Shown: piece by piece, positions 25,728-33,127 of the stretch
Layout of the letters: every line of letters starts with the position of its first letter
Numbering within the stretch: position 1 is the first letter of the stretch
Assembly: GCA_017468365.1 (NCBI GenBank)
Contig: JAFUIS010000004.1
Coordinates: 1 to 45,429 of the forward strand
Source of the DNA: Oscillospiraceae bacterium
GTDB taxonomy: Bacteria; Bacillota; Clostridia; Oscillospirales; Ruminococcaceae
Direction: 5' to 3'
DNA: 45,429 nt
Translations under genes and position numbers: made by a program
The notes under the pieces: generated by a model
Seen by the model: the letters and a program-made list of their open reading frames with translations, nothing else
Told to the model about the DNA's origin: nothing
Database searches by the model: none

Positions 25728-28016
25728 TCAAAGTTTGCTTCTTATGATTTTTCCGCTGGTGGTCTTGGGAAGTTCGGTGCGGAACTCGACTATGCGGGGA
25801 TATTTATAAGGAGCGGTATGGGTTTTTACGTAATTCTGGATATCTTTTTTGAGTTCTTCGGTGGGTTCTGTGCCTTTGGTGAGAACGATGCAGGCTTTTA
25901 CGACCTGACCGCGAACCTCGTCCGGTGCAGCACATACGCCGCATTCAAGAACGTAAGGAAGTTCCATGATGACATTTTCAATTTCGAACGGTCCGATGCG
26001 GTAGCCGGAAGACTTGATAAGGTCATCGGCGCGGCCGACGTACCAGAAGAAGCCGTCTTCATCTTTCCATGCAAGGTCGCCGGTATGATAGAACCCGTCG
26101 CGCCAGGTCTCTGCGGTTTTTTCGGGGCTGTTGTAATATTGATAGCTGAGTCCGCAGGGAAGACCTTTGCTGATGTTGATGCAGATCTCACCGGTGTCAC
26201 CGGCTGCGACTTCGTTTCCGTCGGAATCAAGAAGATGAACGTCATAAAGCGGAACGGGTTTTCCCATGGAACCGATTTTATGGCTGCCGCCGGAAAGGTT
26301 GCCGATGATAAGGGTGGATTCGCTCTGGCCAAAGCCTTCCATTATCTGAAGACCGGTGGCGTTTTCAAACTGACGGAAAACTTCGGGGTTAAGCGCTTCG
26401 CCGGCAATGGAAGCATGTTTGATGGAGGAAAGGTCGAAACGGCTCAGATCCTGTTTTATCAGCATGCGGTACATGGTGGGCGGTGCGCAGAAGGTGGTGA
26501 TGTGGTATTTTGCGAACATCGGAAGTATCTTTTCTGCATCGAATCTGTCGAAGTCATAGACGAAGATAGGCGCTTCGCAAAGCCACTGGCCGTAAAGTTT
26601 TCCCCAAAGGGATTTTGCCCAGCCGGTATCGGAAATTGTAAGGTGAAGTCCTTCCGGGTCAACACAGTGCCAATACTTGGAAGTGATGAAATGTCCCAGA
26701 GGATATTTATAGTTGTGAGCGGCGATTTTGGGATAACCGGAAGTACCGCTGGTAAAGAACATGAGCATGGGGTCATTTCCGCAGGGGGTCTCTTCGTTTC
26801 TGCGGAAAGAAGAGGAGAACATGGTGTAATCCTCGTCAAAATTGAACCAACCTTCGCGGCTTCCGTTGACGATTATTTTAGTGGTAAGGGAAGGGCTGTT
26901 GGCGGCGGCTTTGTCAACCGCTTCTGCGGTTTCGCCGTCTGCAGTACAAATTATTGCGCTGATTCCTGCGGAATTGAAACGGTATTCAAAGTCGTGCTCA
27001 AGAAGCTGGTTTGTGGCAGGAATGGCTATTGCGCCGATTTTGTGAAGGGCAAGGATAGCGAACCAGAACTGGTAATGGCGTTTGAGAACGAGCATGACCT
27101 TATCGCCGCGTTTGATTCCGAGAGATTTAAAATAGTTTGCGGCGCGGCCAGATTCCTTCTTGATATCGCGGAAGGTAAAACGGCGTTCGGTTCCGTCGTT
27201 GGAAACGTGGAGCATTGCAAGTTTATCGGGCTGTTCTCTTCCGAGAGCATCGACAACGTCATAAGCGAAGTTGAAGTTTTCTTCGTTTTTGAACGAGATC
27301 TTGGTGCAAAGTCCGTTTTTATCCTTTTCGGTAATGATGAATTTGTTATAAACGCGCTCGGTATCGTCGGAACGGTGCGGAGCATTTGGCATGATAGGTG
27401 CTTTGTGGGTGGAAGTTTCCTTCTGAGGAGTGAGAACGATTGCATAGAAAATGCAATCGTTTCCACCTACGGCAACCATTCCGTGGGGAGTAGAGCTGTC
27501 GAAATAAATGCAGTCGCCCTTATTGAGGGTTTCAGTATGTTCGCCTATCTGGATTTTAAGGCTTCCCTCAATGATAAGGTCGAATTCCTGACCTTCGTGA
27601 GAGGTGAGGGCGATAGGGCTGTGTTCGGCTTCTTCGCTGTATTTGTTGACAACGAAAAGCGGTTCGGAAATACGGTTTCTGAAGTCTGAAGCCATATTGT
27701 AATAAATCATTCCGTGGGCCTGTTCGATTTTCTGTCCCTGACCGGCACGGGTAACGGTATAGCCGCGAAGCTTAGGGCTTTGGCCTTCGATGATGTCGGT
27801 GATATCGACGCCGAGGCTTAAAGAACAGCGGTAAAGAAACGCAAAGTTGAGGTCGCTCTGACCGGATTCGCAGCGGATGTATTCCTCTTCGGAAACACCG
27901 GTGCGCTGGGCCATTTCCGCGGTGGAAAGACCGGTTATTTCACGAAGGGCGCGGATACGTTCCGCCATTTCGCGAATTTTGTATTCAAGTCCTGTTAACT
28001 GTTTTTCCTGCTGCAT
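25728..28016 (-). CDS. HTH-cupin-acyl-CoA synthetase (Val T-box controlled; ligase A)
   Basis: 762 aa from the ATG at 28016 (GGAGG 5 bases upstream). Three modules: an XRE-type HTH (about 17-70, MAERIRALREITGLSTAEMAQRTGVS…), a cupin_2 (about 120-195, HEGQEFDLIIEGSL…PHGM), and an AMP-forming acyl-CoA synthetase (about 245-762) with P-loop TSGTSGYPK (422-430), GFGQSES, GFYHTGDLAWKDEDG and catalytic K756 in TTSGKIIRSK. The first two modules form a classic HTH-cupin regulator; here they are fused to the enzyme. First gene of the operon with ATPase, VOR and BCAT, behind a T-box whose specifier reads GUA (Val). Isobutyrate:CoA ligase in valine synthesis is the inferred role. It is a close paralog of the 28407-30668 gene. 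Confidence 0.9.
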   Translation of the reverse strand: MQQEKQLTGLEYKIREMAERIRALREITGLSTAEMAQRTGVSEEEYIRCESGQSDLNFAFLYRCSLSLGVDITDIIEGQSPKLRGYTVTRAGQGQKIEQAHGMIYYNMASDFRNRISEPLFVVNKYSEEAEHSPIALTSHEGQEFDLIIEGSLKIQIGEHTETLNKGDCIYFDSSTPHGMVAVGGNDCIFYAIVLTPQKETSTHKAPIMPNAPHRSDDTERVYNKFIITEKDKNGLCTKISFKNEENFNFAYDVVDALGREQPDKLAMLHVSNDGTERRFTFRDIKKESGRAANYFKSLGIKRGDKVMLVLKRHYQFWFAILALHKIGAIAIPATNQLLEHDFEYRFNSAGISAIICTADGETAEAVDKAAANSPSLTTKIIVNGSREGWFNFDEDYTMFSSSFRRNEETPCGNDPMLMFFTSGTSGYPKIAAHNYKYPLGHFITSKYWHCVDPEGLHLTISDTGWAKSLWGKLYGQWLCEAPIFVYDFDRFDAEKILPMFAKYHITTFCAPPTMYRMLIKQDLSRFDLSSIKHASIAGEALNPEVFRQFENATGLQIMEGFGQSESTLIIGNLSGGSHKIGSMGKPVPLYDVHLLDSDGNEVAAGDTGEICINISKGLPCGLSYQYYNSPEKTAETWRDGFYHTGDLAWKDEDGFFWYVGRADDLIKSSGYRIGPFEIENVIMELPYVLECGVCAAPDEVRGQVVKACIVLTKGTEPTEELKKDIQNYVKTHTAPYKYPRIVEFRTELPKTTSGKIIRSKL

Positions 28017-28029
28017 TTTTTCCTCCGAA

Positions 28030-28338
28030 TTTTTTCTTTGGGATAAACAAAAAAGCCCGTCCCAAAGAAATGATTCTTTGAGACGAGCCGTTGAAAACAA
28101 CAAACCCGCGGTACCACTCAAATTGTGCTTTGCTTTTGCAAATGCACCGCTCGTTGGGTTCAGACAAACCCTAAGCACTTACGCAGCTTGCGCGGAAGAG
28201 TTCTACTTGCGGAAAACCGTTTTCTTCTCTTCGGCTCGGAAGCTACAATATAAAACACCCGTCATCGGCTCACATCGACCGCCGACTCTCTTTAGGCAGG
28301 AAACGTTTTATACACTCTTCGTCACAGCCTTTAATAAT
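28030..28338 (-). promoter_or_regulatory. T-box riboswitch leader, specifier GUA (Val)
   Basis: T-box sequence GAGTGGTACCGCGG (minus, 28105-28119). Stem I base: AAGGCT / AGCC with the K-turn (TGAC / CGA), lower stem GAAG / CTTC, upper stem ATAAAAC / GTTTTAT. The specifier loop 3' side is ATT-GTA-G before CTTC. By alignment with the second leader and with known T-boxes (specifier, purine, stem) the codon is GTA at 28244-28246. Terminator at 28053-28090 (GCCCGTCCCAAAGAA / TTCTTTGAGACGAGC) before a T-run. The base after UGG is U, matching a tRNA with discriminator A, as in tRNA-Val. It fills most of the 390-base gap before ligase A. Confidence 0.9.
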
Positions 28339-28344
28339 AAAAGA

Positions 28345-28373
28345 ATCATATCACTTGATTATTTTATTGTCAA
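28345..28373 (-). promoter_or_regulatory. Promoter of the Val T-box / VOR operon
   Basis: TTGACA (28368-28373), 17 bp, TATGAT (28345-28350) on minus. Transcript start expected near 28338, just before stem I. Confidence 0.88.
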
Positions 28374-28406
28374 GCAAAATTCAGAATTTTTGCATAATTA
28401 TAAATA

Positions 28407-30668
28407 TCAGAGTTTGTTTCTCTGGATCTTTCCGCTGATGGTTTTGGGAAGTTCTTCGCGGAATTCAACGATTCTCGGATATTTATAGGGTGCGGTATGG
28501 GTCTTTACGTAATTCTGGATCTCTTTTTTGAGTTCTTCGGTGGGCTCGGTGCCTTTTACAAGGACGATGCAGGCTTTTACTACCTGGCCGCGGACCTCAT
28601 CGGGTGCTGCGCATACGCCGCATTCAAGAACGTAGGGGAGTTCCATGATGACGTTTTCGATTTCGAACGGTCCGATGCGGTAACCGGAAGACTTGATGAC
28701 GTCGTCCGCTCTGCCGACATACCAGAAATAACCGTCCTCGTCTTTCCAGGCAAGGTCGCCGGTATGGTACATTCCGTCATGCCATGCATTTTTGGTCTTT
28801 TCGTCGTCCTTGTAATAACCGAGGAAAAGTCCGCAGGGGACGGAGTCGTCGGTGCGAACGACGATCTCGCCGTTTTCACCGGTAGGAACGGAGTTTCCGT
28901 CGGCATCAACAAGGTCGATATCATATCCGGGAGTGGGACGGCCCATAGAACCGGGTTTAAGAAGTCCGCCGGTAAGGTTTGCGAGAGTGAGGGTGGTTTC
29001 TGTCTGGCCGAAACCTTCTGCGATGCGAAGTCCGGTGGCTTTTTCAAACTGATAGAATACTTCGGGGTTAAGCGCTTCGCCTGCGGTGGTGGCATGCTCG
29101 ATGGAAGAAAGATCGTATTTTGAAAGATCCTGTTTTATCAGCATGCGGTACATGGTGGGCGGTGCGCAGAAAGTGGTGATATGATATTTTGCGAACATGG
29201 GAAGAATCTTTGCTGCGTCGAATCTGTCGAAGTCATAGGTAAAGACTGCGCTTTCACAAAGCCACTGGCCGTAAAGTTTGCCCCAAAGTGCTTTTCCCCA
29301 GCCGGTATCGGAAATGGTGAAATGAAGTCCGTCGCGGCGTACCCAGTGCCAGTATTTTGCGGTGACGTAATGTCCGAGAGGATATTTGTAGCTGTGGGTG
29401 GCGATTTTGGGATATCCGGTTGTGCCGGAAGTGAAGAACATGAGCATCGGGTCGTCGCCGCAGGGAGTTTCTTCGTTTCTGTGGAGGCGGCGGCTGAAGA
29501 GCTGATATTCGTTGCGGAAATCGTGCCAGCCTTCGCGGGGTTCTCCGACGATAATCTTGACGATATCGTTTTCGTAATTTTCCGCGGCAAGTTCAGCCTG
29601 GTGAGCGACGTCGCCGACACCGGTGCAAACGATAGCTTTTACGTTTGCAGCTTTGTAACGGTATTCAAAGTCGTGCTGAAGAAGCTGGTCGGTGGCGGGA
29701 ATTACGATAGCGCCGATTTTATGGAGTCCGAGAATGGAGAACCAGAATTCGGAATGGCGTTTGAGAACGAGCATTACGGTATCGCCTTTTTTGATTCCAA
29801 GGGAAGTGAAATAGTTTGCCGCCTGGGCAGAACGTTCTTTCATATCGCGGAAAGTATAGACGTTTTCGGTAAGGTCGTTGGAAACATGGACCATTGCCAC
29901 TTTATCCGGCTGCTGACGGCCAAGTTCATCAACGATATCGAAAGCAAAGTTGAACTGATCGGTATTGGTAAAGTGGAGCTTTACGGGATATCCGTTTTCG
30001 TCAGTGTCAGCCTTTACAAAAGAGTTGCTGATAAGGTCGTTTTCGTGAGTGGGCTTTTTGGGAATGATATAGTCCGCTTTTTCAGGTTTTTTGTCAGCCA
30101 TTACCATTGCAAGGAAGGTGCAGTCCTCACCGCCTACGGCGATCATTCCGTGGGGGGTAGAGGATTTATAGAAGATGCTGTCGCCTTCATTGAGAATTTC
30201 GGTATGGTCGCCGACCTTTACCATAAGGGAACCTTTGATCACAAGGTCGAATTCCTGACCGGCATGGGTTGCGGTATGGATGGGCTTGTTCTGAAGTTCT
30301 TCGGAATATTTATATGTAACCCAATAGGGTGCGCCGAGTTTTCTCTGGAAAAGAGGGGCAAGGTTCTGGATGCAGATGCCATCCTCTTCAGCAGTAACAA
30401 GACCTTCGCCTTTTCTTGTTACAGTATAATGAGAAAGGTTTGAAGCATGACCTTCGAGAAGTTCGGTAAGCTCGAGACCGAACGCAAGAGAACATTTGTG
30501 AAGAAAAGAGAAAGGAAGATCGACTTTTCCGCTCTCGTAAATTCGATACTGCTCCTCCGAAACTTCAGTGCGTTCAGCAAGCTGGGCGGGTGAAAAACCC
30601 ACTATCTCACGCATTTCACGAATTCGCTGGGCAATCTCCTTAAGAGAGGTTTCTGTCTGTTTTTTCAT
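28407..30668 (-). CDS. HTH-cupin-acyl-CoA synthetase (Ile T-box controlled; ligase B)
   Basis: 753 aa from the ATG at 30668 (MKKQTETSLKEIAQRI); AAAGGA is 10 bases before it and only 1 base before the upstream ATG, which is rejected. Same three modules as ligase A: HTH (~13-70), cupin (~115-190, HAGQEFDLVIKGSL…PHGM), ANL synthetase with TSGTTGYPK, GFGQTET, GMYHTGDLAWKDEDG and K747 in TISGKIQRNK. The last ~90 residues are almost identical to ligase A, other parts less so. Its T-box specifier is AUC (Ile), so 2-methylbutyrate:CoA ligase feeding isoleucine synthesis is inferred. No strong terminator separates its stop from the ligase A promoter, so some read-through is possible. Confidence 0.9.
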   Translation of the reverse strand: MKKQTETSLKEIAQRIREMREIVGFSPAQLAERTEVSEEQYRIYESGKVDLPFSFLHKCSLAFGLELTELLEGHASNLSHYTVTRKGEGLVTAEEDGICIQNLAPLFQRKLGAPYWVTYKYSEELQNKPIHTATHAGQEFDLVIKGSLMVKVGDHTEILNEGDSIFYKSSTPHGMIAVGGEDCTFLAMVMADKKPEKADYIIPKKPTHENDLISNSFVKADTDENGYPVKLHFTNTDQFNFAFDIVDELGRQQPDKVAMVHVSNDLTENVYTFRDMKERSAQAANYFTSLGIKKGDTVMLVLKRHSEFWFSILGLHKIGAIVIPATDQLLQHDFEYRYKAANVKAIVCTGVGDVAHQAELAAENYENDIVKIIVGEPREGWHDFRNEYQLFSRRLHRNEETPCGDDPMLMFFTSGTTGYPKIATHSYKYPLGHYVTAKYWHWVRRDGLHFTISDTGWGKALWGKLYGQWLCESAVFTYDFDRFDAAKILPMFAKYHITTFCAPPTMYRMLIKQDLSKYDLSSIEHATTAGEALNPEVFYQFEKATGLRIAEGFGQTETTLTLANLTGGLLKPGSMGRPTPGYDIDLVDADGNSVPTGENGEIVVRTDDSVPCGLFLGYYKDDEKTKNAWHDGMYHTGDLAWKDEDGYFWYVGRADDVIKSSGYRIGPFEIENVIMELPYVLECGVCAAPDEVRGQVVKACIVLVKGTEPTEELKKEIQNYVKTHTAPYKYPRIVEFREELPKTISGKIQRNKL

Positions 30669-30715
30669 AAGATGCATATCCTTTCCGGCTTCGAAAAAAA
30701 GCCAAATTTTTAAAA

Positions 30716-30986
30716 ATAAAACCCGTCCCAAGAAAAAATCTTGAGACGGGTAAAAAATCTTTTATCCGCGGTACCACTCAAATTGCAGTAATACTGCCGC
30801 CTTCAGGCTCTGACAAGCCCTATACCTTAACGCGGTCAAACGGAGAACGTCTACTGAGAAAAACTTTTCGGGTTCCCGGCTCGGAAGTGATAAGTCCATG
30901 GTTCAGCAGCTGCCGGTTTTCACCAACCACCGGTTCTCTGAAAGTCCGCCGTTCCGACCGTCTTCGTCAACGCCTTTAACAATATA
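30716..30986 (-). promoter_or_regulatory. T-box riboswitch leader, specifier AUC (Ile)
   Basis: T-box sequence GAGTGGTACCGCGG (30765-30779). The 5' block TTAAAGGC…TTGACGAAGA and 3' block CTTCCGAGCC match the Val leader. The codon immediately before purine A and the CTTC stem is ATC (30889-30891). The apical hairpin ACCGGT…ACCGGC lies in stem I. Terminator 30721-30751 (ACCCGTCTCAAGA / TCTTGGGACGGGT on minus) runs into TTTTATTTTT. It occupies the 390-base gap between ligase B and the collagen-like gene. Confidence 0.88.
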
Positions 30987-30992
30987 AAAATC

Positions 30993-31021
30993 ACTTTATC
31001 ACTTTTGAGCGGCGTTGTCAA
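30993..31021 (-). promoter_or_regulatory. Promoter of the Ile T-box / ligase B unit
   Basis: TTGACA (31016-31021), 17 bp, TAAAGT (30993-30998) on minus. Perfect -35, moderate -10; same geometry as the Val unit. Confidence 0.78.
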
Positions 31022-31058
31022 TAAAAAAACAAAAAAACGGTAAAAGTAAATTGTTTGA

Positions 31059-31943
31059 TCAGCGAAGACGGGTAATGGTAAGATGTGCGGAAACCGGATC
31101 TATGCCGCCGGCGGTGGGAGTAAGAGTAAGAGCGGTGGCGGAGCCTTCCGGATTGCGAACGGTAAGGACAGAACCTGCTGTGGTCGTTTCAACAAGTGCG
31201 GTCCCAAAAATTTGGGAAGATCCGGTGGCTCTTCCTACAACGGTATAAGGAAGTTCTACACCGTTGAGAGTGAGCGCAAGCTGACCGGCTTCTGTGATGC
31301 TTGCCTGGAAGGTGACCTGATAAACACCGATATCAGGAAGAATAAAGGAAGAAGCAGTGGAATTTACTATTCCGTCACCGCTGTTCGGTCCGCTTTGCGG
31401 GAATTCGATATCAGCGCCTGCGGCGACAGGAGCAGCGTTGTCACCGGGCATAAGAGCATAATAATCGGCAAATCCCAGTACAGTTCCCGCGGGTCCCTGC
31501 GGACCAGCAGGACCGGTAAGCCCAATGGGGCCCTGAGGACCAGTTGCACCGGCAGGACCTGCAGGACCGGTAAGCCCAATGGGACCCTGAGGACCCGTTG
31601 CACCGGCAGGACCCGCAGGACCGGTAAGTCCAATGGGGCCCTGAGGACCGGGTGCACCTGTTGCACCGGCAGGACCGGTCAAACCGATAGGACCCTGGGG
31701 ACCCTGAGGACCGATGGGACCCTGGGGTCCGGCAAAACCCTGAGGTCCTTCGGGACCCACCGCACCGGGAATTCCCTGCGGTCCTCTGGGACCGATGGGA
31801 CCTTGAGTGCCGGCAGTGGGATTGCAGCAAGAAGCGCAGCATCCGTAAGGATAAGCCTGAACAGGTTGGATATAAGGTTTATAAAGATTGCATCCGCTCT
31901 GAAAATCCGAAAAAGTATTTTCAGAGCAATTATATCTGTTCAA
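31059..31943 (-). CDS. Collagen-like (BclA-type) surface protein
   Basis: 294 aa; AAGGAGG 8 bases before a TTG start. No signal peptide. Residues 1-44 hold a Cys-rich patch (GCCASCC). Residues ~45-153 are uninterrupted Gly-X-Y repeats with a threefold 18-aa unit ([18 protein letters not shown]). Residues ~155-294 are a beta-rich C-terminal domain ([22 protein letters not shown]…LTLNG…) like the TNF-like trimerising head of BclA exosporium glycoproteins. Such proteins form trimeric filaments on spores of Bacillus/Clostridium; spore location here is inference. The Thr residues of the repeats are potential O-glycosylation sites. Monocistronic. Confidence 0.93.
   Translation of the reverse strand: MNRYNCSENTFSDFQSGCNLYKPYIQPVQAYPYGCCASCCNPTAGTQGPIGPRGPQGIPGAVGPEGPQGFAGPQGPIGPQGPQGPIGLTGPAGATGAPGPQGPIGLTGPAGPAGATGPQGPIGLTGPAGPAGATGPQGPIGLTGPAGPQGPAGTVLGFADYYALMPGDNAAPVAAGADIEFPQSGPNSGDGIVNSTASSFILPDIGVYQVTFQASITEAGQLALTLNGVELPYTVVGRATGSSQIFGTALVETTTAGSVLTVRNPEGSATALTLTPTAGGIDPVSAHLTITRLR
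31510..31671. repeat. Three tandem 54-bp repeats inside the collagen-like gene
   Basis: Units start at 31510, 31564 and 31618, each opening GGACCGGTAAG on plus. They are near identical, encode one 18-aa collagen unit each and are prone to copy-number change. Confidence 0.85.
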
Positions 31944-32041
31944 TAAAACACCTCCTTAAAAGTTGGGTAATAACATAGTATGCGAAAGCGAGAATAGGGG
32001 GAACATACGAAGAAACTTTGGAACAAAGGGGAAATTATTGA

Positions 32042-32070
32042 TTGACATAACTTAAATAATGATATATTTT
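32042..32070 (+). promoter_or_regulatory. Promoter of the RNHCP gene
   Basis: TTGACA (32042-32047), 17 bp, TATTTT (32065-32070), 31 bp before the ATG. Confidence 0.65.
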
Positions 32071-32101
32071 ATATTTATAACGAATTCACCGGAGGAATCC
32101 A

Positions 32102-32527
32102 ATGAACAGAGAAAATAAAAGAAAAACTTTTGAAAAGGGTTATTATAAGACCCATGCCTGCAACGAAGTGTTTACCTGTAAAAACTGCGGAAGAGAAGTA
32201 ATTCCCGAAGGTGCCGGAAGCGATCACCGCAACCATTGCCCCAACTGCCTTTGCAGTGTTCACCTTGATAACGAACCCGGTGACCGCGAAGCTGATTGCG
32301 GCGGACTTATGGAGCCTATTGCCGTTTGGGTACGCAAAAACGGAGAATGGGCAATCATCCACCGCTGCCGTATTTGCGGAGCGATGAGTTCCAACCGCAT
32401 TGCAGGCGACGATAACCCCATGAAACTTATGTCCATAGCAATGAAACCCCTTGCAAATCCGCCTTTCCCTATTGAAAGAATAGAAGAACTTACCAAAATG
32501 ATGGGCGGAGAGGGAAGCCTTGAATAA
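32102..32527 (+). CDS. RNHCP domain protein
   Basis: 141 aa small zinc-ribbon-like protein. It has the defining DHRNHCPNCL motif of PF12647 (RNHCP), a preceding CKNCGREV pair and a later CRICG pair, giving several potential zinc sites. The family has no known function. GGAGGAATCC precedes the ATG. Own promoter and terminator. Confidence 0.92.
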   Translation: MNRENKRKTFEKGYYKTHACNEVFTCKNCGREVIPEGAGSDHRNHCPNCLCSVHLDNEPGDREADCGGLMEPIAVWVRKNGEWAIIHRCRICGAMSSNRIAGDDNPMKLMSIAMKPLANPPFPIERIEELTKMMGGEGSLE

Positions 32528-32531
32528 AAAA

Positions 32532-32562
32532 CAGCCGGCAAAATCTGTCGGCTGATTTTTTT
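32532..32562 (+). terminator. Intrinsic terminator
   Basis: CAGCCGGCA / TGTCGGCTG stem followed by eight T. Confidence 0.85.
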
Positions 32563-32641
32563 TATAAATTTTGTTTTACGTATTTAAGTATCGCCATTGG
32601 TGTGGTAAAATATAATAAATTTGCGGAAGGAGGAATATCTT

Positions 32642-33127
32642 TTGAGCAAATATAAAAGCGATCTTTCAAACCTTGACGAAGTTTTTGAAAAAATCGAAAA
32701 CGTTCCCGAAAATCTTATAACCGTTCTTCAGAAAGCTCAGGAGATATACGGCTTTCTTCCGAAGGACGTAATGTATCATATCGGCGAAAAACTTGGTGTA
32801 AAGCCGGCAAAAGTTATGGGCGTTGCAACTTTTTATTCCCAGTTCCGTCTTGAGCCTATGGGAAAATATCTTGTTATGCTTTGCGGCGGAACGGCTTGCC
32901 ACGTAAGCGGAAGCGAAAAGGTCGCAAAAGCGGTTTTTGATTATCTTGAAACCGAAAGCGGAAGAACCACGAAGGACGGACTTTTTACGATTGAAAAAGT
33001 AGCATGTCTCGGTTGTTGTTCTCTTGCGCCGGTAATGATGATAAACGGAGAGGCTTTCGGTAACCTTACGCCCGAAAAAGCCGTTTCGATCCTTGCGGAT
33101 ATCCGCAAAAAGGAGGCGGCAGAATGA
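32642..33127 (+). CDS. NuoE/HydC-like [2Fe-2S] subunit
   Basis: 161 aa from a TTG at 32642, 8 bases after AAGGAGG (32627-32633). Thioredoxin-like [2Fe-2S] protein: CGGTAC…CLGCC supplies the four cysteines. KVMGVATFYSQF is the classic NuoE/HydC/HndA signature, and QEIYGFLPKDVM precedes it. First subunit of a three-gene complex; ATGA overlap with the NuoF-like gene. Expected to pass electrons within a cytosolic flavin-FeS complex. Confidence 0.93.
   Translation: MSKYKSDLSNLDEVFEKIENVPENLITVLQKAQEIYGFLPKDVMYHIGEKLGVKPAKVMGVATFYSQFRLEPMGKYLVMLCGGTACHVSGSEKVAKAVFDYLETESGRTTKDGLFTIEKVACLGCCSLAPVMMINGEAFGNLTPEKAVSILADIRKKEAAE

Noticed and set aside
25692-27689. 665-aa plus-strand open frame antisense to ligase A
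   Set aside because: Same type of antisense shadow; no RBS, no domain, and the opposite strand encodes a full HTH-cupin-ligase.
29181-30443. 420-aa plus-strand open frame antisense to ligase B
   Set aside because: Shadow frame over conserved synthetase and cupin sequence; no start signal.
31480-31820. Possible CRISPR-like array
   Set aside because: The repeats are tandem 54-bp coding units without spacers, in frame with a collagen-like protein.
31083-31946. Plus-strand Thr/Arg/Gly-rich frame over the collagen-like gene
   Set aside because: Antisense reading of Gly-X-Y codons; no RBS.
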